Shown piece after piece: positions 34,645-42,459 of a stretch of DNA of 53,308 bases; position 1 is the first letter of the stretch; the number at the start of each line of letters is the position of its first letter. The stretch spans positions 1 to 53,308 of the forward strand of contig SLOP01000017.1 of the NCBI GenBank assembly GCA_007132465.1. The letters run 5' to 3'. A program made the translations under genes and the position numbers. The notes under the pieces are model-generated. The model was not told where the DNA came from. It did not search any database and saw only the letters and a list, made by a program, of their open reading frames with translations. Source of the stretch: Candidatus Izemoplasma sp. (GTDB lineage Bacteria > Bacillota_I > Bacilli_A > Izemoplasmatales > Izemoplasmataceae).

Positions 34645-34677
34645 AAAACCGGCCAAGGCATATGCCTTGGCCGGTGT
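34645..34677 (-). terminator. terminator of the DEAD-box helicase gene
   Basis: A nearly perfect palindrome, ACCGGCCAAGGCA then its complement, followed by TTTTG on the minus strand. It also lies beyond the end of no other gene, so it serves the helicase 23 bases upstream. Confidence 0.75.
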
Positions 34678-34699
34678 TTCTGCTATTCAATGTGTGTGT

Positions 34700-35986
34700 T
34701 TACCAACCGCCACGTGCGTGTTGTGTGCGCATGGTGTTCTTTCTGCTTGCGCGTTTGTGCGATGGCTTGCGCCGGCGTTTCCAATCGTGTGATGACGCTT
34801 CTTTGGTGCGAGCATGCGGCATCTGATGGCGAACGGCGTGTGTTGGTTTCGGTTGGGCATAGCCATGCGATGCGTCGACGGGAATCATCATGCCAATGTG
34901 TCGTTGGATGGCTTTGACAAGGTGCGTCTCCTCGGCGCTGCAAAACGAGACACTACGTCCTTCGCGTCCAGCACGGGCGGTTCTCCCGATGCGGTGCACG
35001 TAGGTGTCTGCGGTTTCTGGCATGTCGTAGTTGATGACGTGCGACAAGTCATTGATGTCGATGCCGCGCGAGGCGACATCGGTGGCGATTAGGACACGGG
35101 TTTTTCCTTGCTTGAAACGATCTAGGGCATGTTGACGTTGCGATTGGGTTTTGTTGCCATGAATTGCGTCGGCGTCGATGCCGGCGTGCTGCATCGCTTT
35201 AGTCAAGCGGTTCGCGCCTTGTTTAGTGCGAACGAACACGAGCGCGTTCTTCATTGAGGCATCCAACAAAATGTCTCTAAGCAACGACGTCTTGTCGTTT
35301 TTATTGATGTAAAACACAGATTGTTGAATGGTTTCCAAGGGTGTGTTGTCCTTGGCGACTTCAATGCGCACAGGGTTATCAAGCATGGCTTTGGATAACT
35401 TAATGATGCTTGCGGGCAAGGTGGCCGAAAAAAGCATCGTTTGATGTGGCAATGAAATTTTGGCAGTAATCTTCTCGACATCGGGAATAAACCCCATATC
35501 GAGCATACGGTCGGCTTCATCGAGAACGTAATACTCGATGGCATCCAACGTGAGAATTTTCATGGCGAGCAAATCCAACAACCGTCCGGGTGTCGCGACC
35601 ACCACATCCACGCCGCGTTTAATCGACTGGATTTGTTGGCGTTTAGGGACACCACCGAAAATGGCAACGGTCTTGATTCCGCTGTATTTCGCGTACGTTT
35701 GAAAACTTTCTTTAATCTGTAAGGCAAGTTCCCGCGTTGGGGCTAACACAAGCGCGCGCGGGTGTTTGCGTCTTGAGATGACCATGGAGTTTTCTTGCAT
35801 GCGTTGAATGATCGGAAGCGCAAAAGCCGCCGTTTTACCGGTGCCTGTTTGCGCGCTGCCAAGCATGTCTTTACCGTTTAAGATGTGCGGAATGGCGCCA
35901 GCTTGTATGGCGGTTGGGACGGTGTAGCCGCTTTTCGTGATGGCGTGAAGCAGGGTTTGGTTCATGTTGAGTTGTGCAAATGTCAT
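34700..35986 (-). CDS. DEAD-box RNA helicase
   Basis: 428 residues; AAAGGAG lies 7 bases before ATG. All motifs are present: Q motif GYTVPTAIQAGAIP, Walker A AQTGTGKT, PTRELALQ, TPGRLLD, DEADRM, SAT, then in the second lobe ARGIDINDLSHVINYD and HRIGRTARAGREG. A basic, histidine-rich tail of about 60 residues (ending ARGGW) probably binds RNA. It resembles the CshA/RhlE group, which remodels mRNA or rRNA, often in the cold. The transcript has a roughly 110-base leader with a terminator-like hairpin (see 36023-36048). Confidence 0.94.
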   Translation of the reverse strand: MTFAQLNMNQTLLHAITKSGYTVPTAIQAGAIPHILNGKDMLGSAQTGTGKTAAFALPIIQRMQENSMVISRRKHPRALVLAPTRELALQIKESFQTYAKYSGIKTVAIFGGVPKRQQIQSIKRGVDVVVATPGRLLDLLAMKILTLDAIEYYVLDEADRMLDMGFIPDVEKITAKISLPHQTMLFSATLPASIIKLSKAMLDNPVRIEVAKDNTPLETIQQSVFYINKNDKTSLLRDILLDASMKNALVFVRTKQGANRLTKAMQHAGIDADAIHGNKTQSQRQHALDRFKQGKTRVLIATDVASRGIDINDLSHVINYDMPETADTYVHRIGRTARAGREGRSVSFCSAEETHLVKAIQRHIGMMIPVDASHGYAQPKPTHAVRHQMPHARTKEASSHDWKRRRKPSHKRASRKNTMRTQHARGGW

Positions 35987-36022
35987 TGTTACGCTCCTTT
36001 AGTGGTTCGGTCCCGGCCAAAA

Positions 36023-36048
36023 GAAAAACGTTGCAAGCATGGCAACGT
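36023..36048 (-). promoter_or_regulatory. terminator-like hairpin in the DEAD-box gene leader
   Basis: On the minus strand ACGTTGC-CATGCTT-GCAACGT is followed by TTTTCTTTT. It lies between the promoter at 36101-36109 and the start at 35986, so it may attenuate expression. Confidence 0.5.
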
Positions 36049-36100
36049 ACAGCATTGCGCATCTATTCCGGAACGATTACGTGGTTTATCGAACTGATGT

Positions 36101-36109
36101 ATTATACCA
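36101..36109 (-). promoter_or_regulatory. extended -10 promoter of the DEAD-box gene
   Basis: TGGTATAAT on the minus strand, giving a leader of about 110 bases. No -35. Confidence 0.55.
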
Positions 36110-36311
36110 TGTACGCGTAAAAAAGCCAGTGTTTTGTGAGATGTTGTGGGATTTTGATGGTCACGCGAGGTGATTTGCTTCCGCATGGCGGGATATGAAA
36201 CCTGTAATAAAGTCCTTAACCCAGACAAAACGCCTCTCATCATGCATGCATTTGTGTGGTTTTTGCGTCTTGAGCGACTCTCTGATGTATCAGGCCATAA
36301 GCATCTTTACC

Positions 36312-36338
36312 TTGACAAGTTTAGTCGTGTGATACACT
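36312..36338 (+). promoter_or_regulatory. promoter of the ATC-start membrane-protein gene
   Basis: A perfect TTGACA at 36312-36317 and TGATACACT (extended -10, TACACT at 36333-36338), with a short 15-base spacer. The transcript would begin near 36345. Confidence 0.55.
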
Positions 36339-36367
36339 GAAACTATCTAAAGGCATGAGGTGATACG

Positions 36368-36637
36368 ATCGATACTCAGACGTTTATTTCACTCGCCGTC
36401 ATCGCTGCCATCAGTTTCGCATTTGCGTCATTGGTCACCTTCATCATGAAGAAAATTCACCGTGCGTTGGTCTTCGTTTTACCGACAGGGCTGACGTTTC
36501 TATCTGGTTATTTCGCGCTGTATATCTTTAGTGGCGAGGCCGGATTGGGTGCGATTTTCCTTGTCGGGTTTATGGGTATAGCAATCATCGCAGCGCTCAT
36601 TTCCTGGGTCGTGGCCTTGTATGGTTATTTTCGGTGA
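36368..36637 (+). CDS. small two- or three-helix membrane protein, apparent ATC start
   Basis: 89 residues if initiation is at ATC 36368. The upstream in-frame stop is TGA at 36356-36358, and no ATG, GTG or TTG occurs in frame before TTG 36431, which lies inside the first helix. A GAGGTG ribosome binding site (36357-36362) precedes ATC by 5 bases, exactly as it precedes ATG in other genes here. Helices: about residues 8-26, 35-53 and 60-84, separated by a MKKIHR turn and the EAGLG loop. I recognise no family. Downstream is the PfpI gene on the same strand, 81 bases away. Confidence 0.65.
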   Translation: MDTQTFISLAVIAAISFAFASLVTFIMKKIHRALVFVLPTGLTFLSGYFALYIFSGEAGLGAIFLVGFMGIAIIAALISWVVALYGYFR

Positions 36638-36718
36638 TGGTGAGCATGAATAATGTGCTTTATTACGATGACGCTTCATCCATCCATTCACCACCTTTGA
36701 ACGGAAGGAGGAATACGC

Positions 36719-37225
36719 GTGAAACATGTGGCGATATTGATTGCAGACCTCTTTGAGGATAACGAACTGTTTTACCCCTATTTCAGGCTGCTCGAGGCAG
36801 GTCATCGTGTCGATCTCATCGGCGCTGAAGCAAACGCTGTCTACCGAAGCAAACGAGGCGCCAAAGCGATGAGCGACAAAGCATCTAACGATGTTTCTGC
36901 CGACGACTACGATGCCCTCATCATCCCCGGTGGTTACTCGCCAGATCACATGCGACGTACCCAGGCAACCGTGCGGCTTGTCAGCGACATCGACACCCAG
37001 AAGAAACCCATCGCCGCCATCTGTCACGGTCCGTGGATGATGGCTTCGGCATGCGACATTAAAAACCGGACGCTCACCGGTGTCGCTTCCATCAAGGACG
37101 ATCTCGTTCATGCCGGCGCTGACTTTGTGGATCAAGCCGTCGTCGTTGATGGCCATCTCATTACCTCAAGAACACCCAAGGACTTACCGGCCTTCATGAA
37201 AGCCATTCTCCGCGCATTAACCTAA
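36719..37225 (+). CDS. DJ-1/PfpI family protein
   Basis: 168 residues, GTG start after AAGGAGG. The family includes stress proteins, glyoxalases and deglycases of the YhbO/PfpI group. The triad-like residues are visible: Glu13 in LFEDNELFYP, and Cys102-His103 in AAICHGPW at the nucleophile elbow. The central DYDALIIPGGYSPDHMR and the closing GHLITSRTPKDLPAF are typical of the type 1 glutamine-amidotransferase-like fold. The length is normal. Substrate unknown. Confidence 0.92.
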   Translation: MKHVAILIADLFEDNELFYPYFRLLEAGHRVDLIGAEANAVYRSKRGAKAMSDKASNDVSADDYDALIIPGGYSPDHMRRTQATVRLVSDIDTQKKPIAAICHGPWMMASACDIKNRTLTGVASIKDDLVHAGADFVDQAVVVDGHLITSRTPKDLPAFMKAILRALT

Positions 37226-37295
37226 CTATCCTTCACGGACGAGGTGACTATTGTCTTCAACATGAAACAACCCGCATCTTGCTTGTGTACGATAG

Positions 37296-37333
37296 AAAAC
37301 CGCCTGTCACGTCCAACGTGACAGGCGGTTTTT
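37296..37333. terminator. bidirectional terminator between pfpI-like and GlsB-like genes
   Basis: A perfect 17-bp stem (AAAACCGCCTGTCACGT and its complement) with a 3-base loop, with T runs on both strands. Confidence 0.9.
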
Positions 37334-37401
37334 AGTTGTGACAACAAACCATGAAACACCAATCCACCCACGTGATACCGATGGGGGGGTGGTCATGTTA
37401 T

Positions 37402-37641
37402 TTACATACGGCGCAGAAGCCAAATCAACACAATGGCTCCACCGATGGCGATGCCAAACCCTTCAATGCTGAACGCACTCACCGATCCAAAACCGAAAAG
37501 CGACGCAATCCAGCCACCCAACACCGCGCCGAGCAACCCAACAACAATGTTGCGAATTAATCCGCGGCGGCGGGTTTTCATCAAAATGCTTGCGATCCAG
37601 CCTACCAGGGCACCAAAAAGTATCCAACTTAATATTCCCAT
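37402..37641 (-). CDS. GlsB/YeaQ/YmgE family membrane protein, copy 2
   Basis: 79 residues, with AGGAGG 7 bases before ATG. It is a paralogue of the protein at 32375-32614: FGALVGWIASILMKTRRRG, then three-helix layout, ending IAIGGAIVLIWLLRRM. The two differ mainly in the middle loop (GFGSVSAFSIEG against GIGSLERFTAEG). They are stress-associated membrane proteins of unknown mechanism. The two genes are 5 kb apart with unrelated neighbours, so they are not a simple tandem pair. Confidence 0.9.
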   Translation of the reverse strand: MGILSWILFGALVGWIASILMKTRRRGLIRNIVVGLLGAVLGGWIASLFGFGSVSAFSIEGFGIAIGGAIVLIWLLRRM

Positions 37642-37661
37642 GCGTATTCCTCCTATACTTA

Positions 37662-37670
37662 ATCATACCA
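37662..37670 (-). promoter_or_regulatory. extended -10 promoter of the second GlsB-like gene
   Basis: TGGTATGAT on the minus strand, 21 bases upstream of the start. It is a further example of the TGG-extended box. Confidence 0.5.
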
Positions 37671-37775
37671 CGAACACGGAAAAAACGTGTGTGATATCTG
37701 CTTTGTGGTCCGCTTAATTATGCGTCGTTCCCATCTTCTTTTGGATGGGTGTTCACCAACGTATCATACGGCTGC

Positions 37776-38381
37776 TCACTGGGTTTGTTGAGGGTTTGTT
37801 GAGGGTTTGTGGGGTGAGGGTGCGTCGCGTCGGGAAAGTCGCTTAAGCGATTCGGCCACCTCGACGACCCAAATCATGTGGGTGAAATCATGTTTTTTGG
37901 ATGGAATTTTGTAGGTCGGTTCACCAAACATCCTGAGCCAGATGGCTTTGGATGTTTCAATGATGGAATCAAAACAGACGGTGGTGACCCCGTGGTGGTG
38001 TAAGTGAGTTAAAAGGTAAATGAGAAGGCTTCTGCCATACCCTCGTTTTTGCATGGATGGTGTCACATAGAGCGATCCGATTTCCGTGGTGTCGATGAGT
38101 GCTTTTTTTGTGCGTTTCAAGATGCCCCAGTTCGGCGGTGAGCCATAAGCGATGGTGGCGACAAGCCTATCTTCGACAAACGCCAAGAAATACCGACTCT
38201 GCTTCGTTTTCATCGCTTTGTCGAACTGTCGTGTTTTAAAGGTGAGCTCTTCAACGGGGTTATGGTGTTTATCCGTCTCCTCACCTTCAAAGGCATCGCG
38301 AATTACCTCGTCCCATAAAGCTTGGACCACGTTGCGGTCTGCGTGCGTTGCTTCTCGAATGTGCATGTGTTCTTGTGACAT
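37776..38381 (-). CDS. GNAT family N-acetyltransferase
   Basis: 201 residues; AGGAGG lies 5 bases before ATG. The GNAT fold is shown by MHIREATHADRNVVQALWDE at the start (split in parts), TTEIGSLYVTPSMQKRGYGRSL (acetyl-CoA pyrophosphate loop QKRGYG), then LLTHLHHHG and SKAIWLRMFGEP, the C-terminal strand and helix. The substrate cannot be told. The last 12 codons contain a short direct repeat (ACAAACCCTCA twice), which gives the C-terminal KPSTNPQQTQ. Confidence 0.85.
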   Translation of the reverse strand: MSQEHMHIREATHADRNVVQALWDEVIRDAFEGEETDKHHNPVEELTFKTRQFDKAMKTKQSRYFLAFVEDRLVATIAYGSPPNWGILKRTKKALIDTTEIGSLYVTPSMQKRGYGRSLLIYLLTHLHHHGVTTVCFDSIIETSKAIWLRMFGEPTYKIPSKKHDFTHMIWVVEVAESLKRLSRRDAPSPHKPSTNPQQTQ

Positions 38382-38427
38382 GTGTCCTCCTGTTTATCGC
38401 ATCAAGTGAAGTGCATGGCGTTTGGCA

Positions 38428-39771
38428 TCACACCACGCCTTGTTGAAGCATGGCGTTGGCGAGTTTCCGAAAGCTGTACACATTGACGCCAAACTGCAAG
38501 TCGTCTGCCTTGTTAAATTCTTTGGCCGTTTGATGGATGGCTTCAAAAATGCCTTTCATGCCTTCTTTGAGTCGTTGGTTGATGGTGTCAAACGACCATG
38601 TGCTAAACTGCGCTTGTTGGGCAATTTCAAGCCCTGAGACCAACACGCCACCGGCGTTGGCGGCTTTCCCCGGCGCAAAGAGGATTTCGTGTTGTCTAAG
38701 TAAGGCAATGCCGTCTTCCGTGGTCGGCATGTTCGCGCCTTCGGCGACCATCATGATGCTGTTATCAACTAAGTGTTTCACCGCGGTTGCATCGAGTTCG
38801 TTCTGCGTCGCGCAAGGCAACGCGATGTCGGCGTCGATTTCCCACAACTTTGCCGGGTCATCATGGTATTTACCTTTGTCGTCATAATCTGGGTAGGTTT
38901 TAATGCGTTCCCGTTTTTCTTCTTTAATCGTTTTAATCGCATCCAGGTCAACGCATTCTTCGCAATGAATATACCCTGAAGAATCAGACATGGCGATGAC
39001 GTTGCCACCGAGCTCAATCACTTTTTCAGCAGCGTAGATGGCCACGTTCCCCGATCCGGAGATGAGCACCTTCTTGCCTTTGAGAGAGGTGTTTTTCATT
39101 TTCCTCAATGCCGTGTCGACGAAATAGGCAAGCCCATAACCGGTCGCTTCTTGTCTGACGAGCGATCCGCCAATGGCCGTGTCCTTGCCAGTCATGCTAC
39201 TTGTGACTTGGTTAGTGAGTTTTTTGTAGTAACCATACAAATAGCCGACTTCGCGTTGACCGACGCCGATATCACCGGCGGGCACGTCAACGTCTTCGCC
39301 TAAATGATGAAAAAGTTCGCGCATGAACGCTTGACAAAACGTCATGATTTCACGATTGCTCTTCCCTTTCGGATCAAAATCAGATCCACCCTTTCCCCCA
39401 CCCATTGGCAACGTGGTTAAGCTGTTTTTGAAGGTCTGTTCAAGGGCTAAAAATTTCAGCACCGATTGGGTAACGCTCGGGTGAAAACGCAAGCCGCCTT
39501 TATATGGGCCAATGAGTGCGCTGTGTTGGACGCGGTAGCCTCGGTTAACGTGAACCTGGTTGTTATCATCCAACCACGTCACTTTGAACCCGATGACCCG
39601 TTCAGGCTCTAGCAAGCGCTCAATGATGTTGTAAGCTTCATACTCCGGGTGGTCATCCATAATCGCATCAATCGAGGTTAACACATGGTGAATAGCCTGT
39701 AAGTATTCTGTCTCGTTCGGATAGCGTTGTTTAAATGCATGGTACTGTTTATCCAGGTATGTGTTTTGCAT
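38428..39771 (-). CDS. gdhA: NADP-type glutamate dehydrogenase
   Basis: 447 residues from ATG 39771, which lies 6 bases after GAGGTG; a GTG at 39780 is within that site. It aminates 2-oxoglutarate or deaminates glutamate. The hexameric S50 family features are visible: GYRVQHSALIGPYKGGLRFH, LPMGGGKGGSDFDPKG with catalytic Lys, DVPAGDIGVG, GGSLVRQEATGYG and the NAD(P) fold GSGNVAIYAAEKVIELGG. The length and the motif ATGYGLAYFV favour the NADP-preferring group, though cofactor preference is inferred. It works on the same metabolite as RocA, which feeds glutamate from proline and arginine. Confidence 0.95.
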   Translation of the reverse strand: MQNTYLDKQYHAFKQRYPNETEYLQAIHHVLTSIDAIMDDHPEYEAYNIIERLLEPERVIGFKVTWLDDNNQVHVNRGYRVQHSALIGPYKGGLRFHPSVTQSVLKFLALEQTFKNSLTTLPMGGGKGGSDFDPKGKSNREIMTFCQAFMRELFHHLGEDVDVPAGDIGVGQREVGYLYGYYKKLTNQVTSSMTGKDTAIGGSLVRQEATGYGLAYFVDTALRKMKNTSLKGKKVLISGSGNVAIYAAEKVIELGGNVIAMSDSSGYIHCEECVDLDAIKTIKEEKRERIKTYPDYDDKGKYHDDPAKLWEIDADIALPCATQNELDATAVKHLVDNSIMMVAEGANMPTTEDGIALLRQHEILFAPGKAANAGGVLVSGLEIAQQAQFSTWSFDTINQRLKEGMKGIFEAIHQTAKEFNKADDLQFGVNVYSFRKLANAMLQQGVV

Positions 39772-39834
39772 GACACTCACCTCACATCATGGTTTTTTTT
39801 GATGAACCATCTTGGTGAAAGGTTTCCTAAGTTA

Positions 39835-39864
39835 AGTTTACCACAGGAAGCCCACACCTCGCAA
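39835..39864 (-). promoter_or_regulatory. promoter of gdhA
   Basis: TTGCGA (39864-39859) and TAAACT (39840-39835) with an 18-base spacer and an extended TGG before the -10. It lies after the hairpin at 39904-39929. Confidence 0.6.
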
Positions 39865-39903
39865 AGCATAGCCATCAACACCCGTATTTTTACCAACCTA
39901 TTT

Positions 39904-39929
39904 AAAAAAACATCACCACTTGGGTGATG
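39904..39929 (-). terminator. terminator ending a structured intergenic segment
   Basis: On the minus strand CATCACC-CAAGT-GGTGATG is followed by seven T. It lies upstream of the gdhA promoter and closes the candidate RNA described at 39904-40063. Confidence 0.75.
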
Positions 39930-40034
39930 CTCATCGGGCAACAAGAACGGCCGTAGCTGACGCGATACTCTCAGCTTCTTACTGGCGATGTCGTGCCCAT
40001 CAACCAGCCTTGATGGCCTTAACCCTCGCCATTT

Positions 40035-40058
40035 AAAAAACCCTATCGAAATAGAGTT
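40035..40058 (-). terminator. UUCG-loop hairpin with T tract
   Basis: On the minus strand AACTCTAT-TTCG-ATAGGGTT (8 bp with a G-T pair) followed by TTTTTT. It could terminate readthrough from the CDP-alcohol transferase gene or form the head of the candidate RNA. Confidence 0.6.
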
Positions 40059-40097
40059 TGGCGATTGAATGACCTGGTAAGCTATTGGAAAAAAGCG

Positions 40098-40137
40098 ATA
40101 AAAAACACCCCCTGTAATTATTCTGAGGGGGTGTTTC
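40098..40137 (-). terminator. terminator overlapping the CDP-alcohol transferase stop codon
   Basis: AAACACCCCCT and AGGGGGTGTTT form an 11-bp stem with a 12-base loop that holds the stop codon; T6 follows. The last six codons of the gene are part of the hairpin. Confidence 0.85.
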
Positions 40138-40750
40138 CTCGATGGCTCAAACGTTGAAACATCGGCGTATCAATAATCCAATCTTTCAATTTTCGTTCTA
40201 TGCTAAGTGAGAAATACGACGTGGTGTCTTGATCGACGGGGCCAAAGCGGATAAAGATGATAATCTCTTCAACAAAACCAATCATAAAGATGATCAAGAT
40301 GACACTAAGCAACAACGTGGTGTTCATCATGAACGACAGCAACATCATAAAATACACAAACACGGCGTTGCTTCGTAAAATCATGGTGTGTAAGGTGTAG
40401 GCACGCTTATACAAGATTAACGGTGTCAAGAAGCTTAACCCATAGACGGAAAAGGCTGCGATAAGAAAATACTGATTAGAGAGAATCGCTTGGGGATAAA
40501 GGTAATACAAATAGTACGCGACTGAAATATAAAAAAACATGTCAGCCACCGTATCGAGCATCTTGCCCAACTGACTGACTTGATTCCACTTGCGCGCTAA
40601 ATATCCATCGAGAAAATCCGTGGACCCAAGCACGGTAAACGCAATGAAAAACAACACCAGTTGTCCCTGCCACAAAAAGAGGTAAAGCAGTGGCAAAAAC
40701 ACCAATCTCGATAAGCTTAAGCTGTTGGGTACCGTCAAAACGTTCCGCAT
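40118..40750 (-). CDS. CDP-alcohol phosphatidyltransferase
   Basis: 210 residues, AAGGCGAG before ATG. Five or six membrane helices. The signature D-x2-D-G-x2-A-R-x8-G-x3-D-x3-D is intact: DFLDGYLAR, then GKMLD, then VADM. It transfers a phosphatidyl group from CDP-diacylglycerol to an alcohol, for example glycerol phosphate as in PgsA. The N-terminal LTVPNSLSLSRL resembles PgsA, but the C-terminal third (EEIIIFIRFGPVDQ and the following 45 residues) is unusual and the alcohol cannot be assigned. It is a single gene. Confidence 0.85.
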   Translation of the reverse strand: MRNVLTVPNSLSLSRLVFLPLLYLFLWQGQLVLFFIAFTVLGSTDFLDGYLARKWNQVSQLGKMLDTVADMFFYISVAYYLYYLYPQAILSNQYFLIAAFSVYGLSFLTPLILYKRAYTLHTMILRSNAVFVYFMMLLSFMMNTTLLLSVILIIFMIGFVEEIIIFIRFGPVDQDTTSYFSLSIERKLKDWIIDTPMFQRLSHRGNTPSE

Positions 40751-40798
40751 AATCTCGCCTTCTCGACTACTCTATCACATAGAGTTATTTGTACCTTT

Positions 40799-40827
40799 AG
40801 TTTATCGAAATACACCGCATAAGTCAA
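40799..40827 (-). promoter_or_regulatory. promoter of the CDP-alcohol transferase gene
   Basis: TTGACT (40827-40822) and TAAACT (40804-40799) with a 17-base spacer. Confidence 0.7.
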
Positions 40828-41098
40828 TCGTTGTGTACAAAAATAATCGTTTCACTCACGGGGTCAACAGCGACCCCGACGAAACCTCAATAGACACTGG
40901 CTTTTTTTGCAGAGACCGTTGCCACCACCTCACGCATTGAACACCATGCCCATCTGAACGGTTGATATTCATCAATCGTCATCGGGCGCTTAAGTAAGGG
41001 AACCTTGGTCTGGTGATTCAATCCACGAACGAGCGTTGTGCGTTTCACAGAAAGTTTAGGCCAAGAGCCAGGGGTCTCATTGCGTGTAATCATTCCCT

Positions 41099-41127
41099 TT
41101 GATATTCAGGGCAATGAAAGCTATACT
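41099..41127 (+). promoter_or_regulatory. promoter of the baeRF-like gene
   Basis: TTGATA and TATACT with a 17-base spacer, about 50 bases upstream of the start. Confidence 0.7.
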
Positions 41128-41177
41128 ATAAGTACAAAGCACTTCACCATAACACCTAAACCTTAAGGAGGCGTTAC

Positions 41178-42326
41178 ATGAACTACATTATCGCAAACCA
41201 GTATCCGCACGACATCCTGAGCGACCATAGCGATCCGAAAGTGACCCTCTATGTTCCCACACATCGCGACACGAATTACAACGAAGAAGACAGAATTCGT
41301 TTCGGAAACCTGATACGAATGGTTGAGAAAAAACTTGAAAAAACCACCGACAAAGACACCAAGGAATCGATGGTTCAATCTCTCAAAGTCATGAAAGACG
41401 ACCGCACGCTTTGGAACCAGCGAGGCGAAGGGTTTTGCATTTTTGCCAACGCAAAAGCCATCGTTGTCCATGTTCTGCAAAACCCGGTTCAGGAGATGGC
41501 GATTGTCGGCCAGCGGTTTCACAAAAAGCCGTTGATTCGAGACTTCCAAGGCCTTGATGAATATCAAGTCCTCGCCGTCGATCGACAATCTTACACGCTT
41601 TATGAAGGGAACCGCACCGGATTTAGAGAGATTCCATTGAGCGATGACGAACCGCGCACTATCCAAGACTTTCTCGGTGATGAGTACACCGAGTCCTACC
41701 TTGCCCAAGGATCGTACGGAGGAGTCTCATCAAGCGCCATGTTCCACGGTCACAAATCCAAGAAAGACGAAGTCGATAAAGACATCGAACGCTACCTTCG
41801 GCTCGTTGACCAACACGTCATGAAACACCACAGCAACGTGTCAAAAAAACCATTAATTCTGTTCGCCTTGCCAGAGTACCACACGACTTTCCGAAAACAC
41901 AGCCATAACCCCTACCTCGTGGACGAAGGCATTAAACAATCGCCTCGCGGACTCAAAGAAGAGGAACTCAAAAAGCTGGCATGGACCATCATTGAACCCC
42001 GCTACGAAGCACGCATCGATAAACTTAAAGACACCTATCATCAGGCCAAGCAAAAAGGCAGTGCCGATGATAAAATCCACGCCGTCGCCAAAGCGGCGGT
42101 CACCGGACGCGTCGATGCCGTGTTCATCGAAGCCTACCGAGAAGTTCCCGGACGCATCGATACCGACAGCGGTCGCCTCATTGACCGCGCGAAACGACAA
42201 GAGAAATACGACGATGCCTTAGATGACCTCATGGACATCGTCATCAGCAACGGCGGGGACGTTTACGTCGTTCCGCAGGAAAAAATGCCGACAGACACCG
42301 GTGTCGCGGCCATCTATCGATACTGA
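41178..42326 (+). CDS. baeRF-family (bacterial archaeo-eukaryotic release-factor-like) protein
   Basis: 382 residues; AAGGAGG lies 7 bases before ATG. Soluble, no signal. The N-terminus KVTLYVPTHRD, the middle SSAMFHGHKSKKDEVDKDIERYLRLVD and the C-terminal GGDVYVVPQEKMPTDTGVAAIYRY, split in blocks here, match bacterial proteins related to the eRF1/Pelota fold. Known members are thought to act on ribosomes or in ribosome rescue and conflict. The GGQ tripeptide of true release factors is not present, so peptide release by that route is doubtful. It is followed by its own terminator. Family call moderate to good. Confidence 0.75.
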   Translation: MNYIIANQYPHDILSDHSDPKVTLYVPTHRDTNYNEEDRIRFGNLIRMVEKKLEKTTDKDTKESMVQSLKVMKDDRTLWNQRGEGFCIFANAKAIVVHVLQNPVQEMAIVGQRFHKKPLIRDFQGLDEYQVLAVDRQSYTLYEGNRTGFREIPLSDDEPRTIQDFLGDEYTESYLAQGSYGGVSSSAMFHGHKSKKDEVDKDIERYLRLVDQHVMKHHSNVSKKPLILFALPEYHTTFRKHSHNPYLVDEGIKQSPRGLKEEELKKLAWTIIEPRYEARIDKLKDTYHQAKQKGSADDKIHAVAKAAVTGRVDAVFIEAYREVPGRIDTDSGRLIDRAKRQEKYDDALDDLMDIVISNGGDVYVVPQEKMPTDTGVAAIYRY

Positions 42327-42347
42327 TGTTAGCTGTTGATTGATGAT

Positions 42348-42398
42348 AAACCGCACCCAAACCTTGGGGTTTCGCTCCAAGGAAAGGGTGCGGTTTTT
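42348..42398 (+). terminator. terminator of the baeRF-like gene
   Basis: Outer stem AAACCGCACCC/GGGTGCGGTTT (11 bp) and inner stem CCTTGG/CCAAGG, with T5 after it. Confidence 0.9.
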
Positions 42399-42459
42399 GT
42401 CTGGTGGGGCTCGGAACGTTGTCATAAAAGTGTTTATTGTCAAGCAATGTGTAAAATAG

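Larger units (their letters stand above)
39904..40063 (-). ncRNA. candidate structured RNA between gdhA and the CDP-alcohol transferase gene
   Basis: About 160 bases on the minus strand. Stems seen from 5' to 3': a UUCG-capped 8-bp hairpin with a T6 tract (40058-40035); CCATCA/TGATGG (40016-40011 with 40002-39997); a nested set GGGCA/TGCCC, AAGAA/TTCTT and AGCTGA/TCAGCT (39998-39936); then the terminator hairpin. The region encodes no plausible protein. I recognise no riboswitch, SRP, tmRNA or 6S signature. Whether it is one transcript, and what starts it, is unknown. Confidence 0.4.
40751..41177. other. intergenic region with two divergent promoters
   Basis: 427 bases without a supported gene. 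It holds promoters at 40799-40827 (minus) and 41099-41127 (plus) and a 7-bp inverted repeat CGGGGTC/GACCCCG at 40859-40878 with no T run. I see nothing else. Confidence 0.6.

Noticed and set aside
36500-37156. 218-codon minus-strand frame across the small membrane gene and PfpI
   Set aside because: It spans two unrelated plus-strand genes and an intergenic gap with no ribosome binding site.
37776-37812. CRISPR or microsatellite-like repeat (GGGTTTGTTGA)
   Set aside because: Only two to three short direct copies, inside the end of the GNAT gene, with no spacers.
40859-40878. Inverted repeat CGGGGTC/GACCCCG as a terminator
   Set aside because: No T run follows on either strand and no gene ends nearby.
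40887-41093. 68-codon minus-strand frame in the 40751-41177 gap
   Set aside because: AAAGGG is only one base before its ATG and no family or hydrophobic pattern is seen; left as non-coding.
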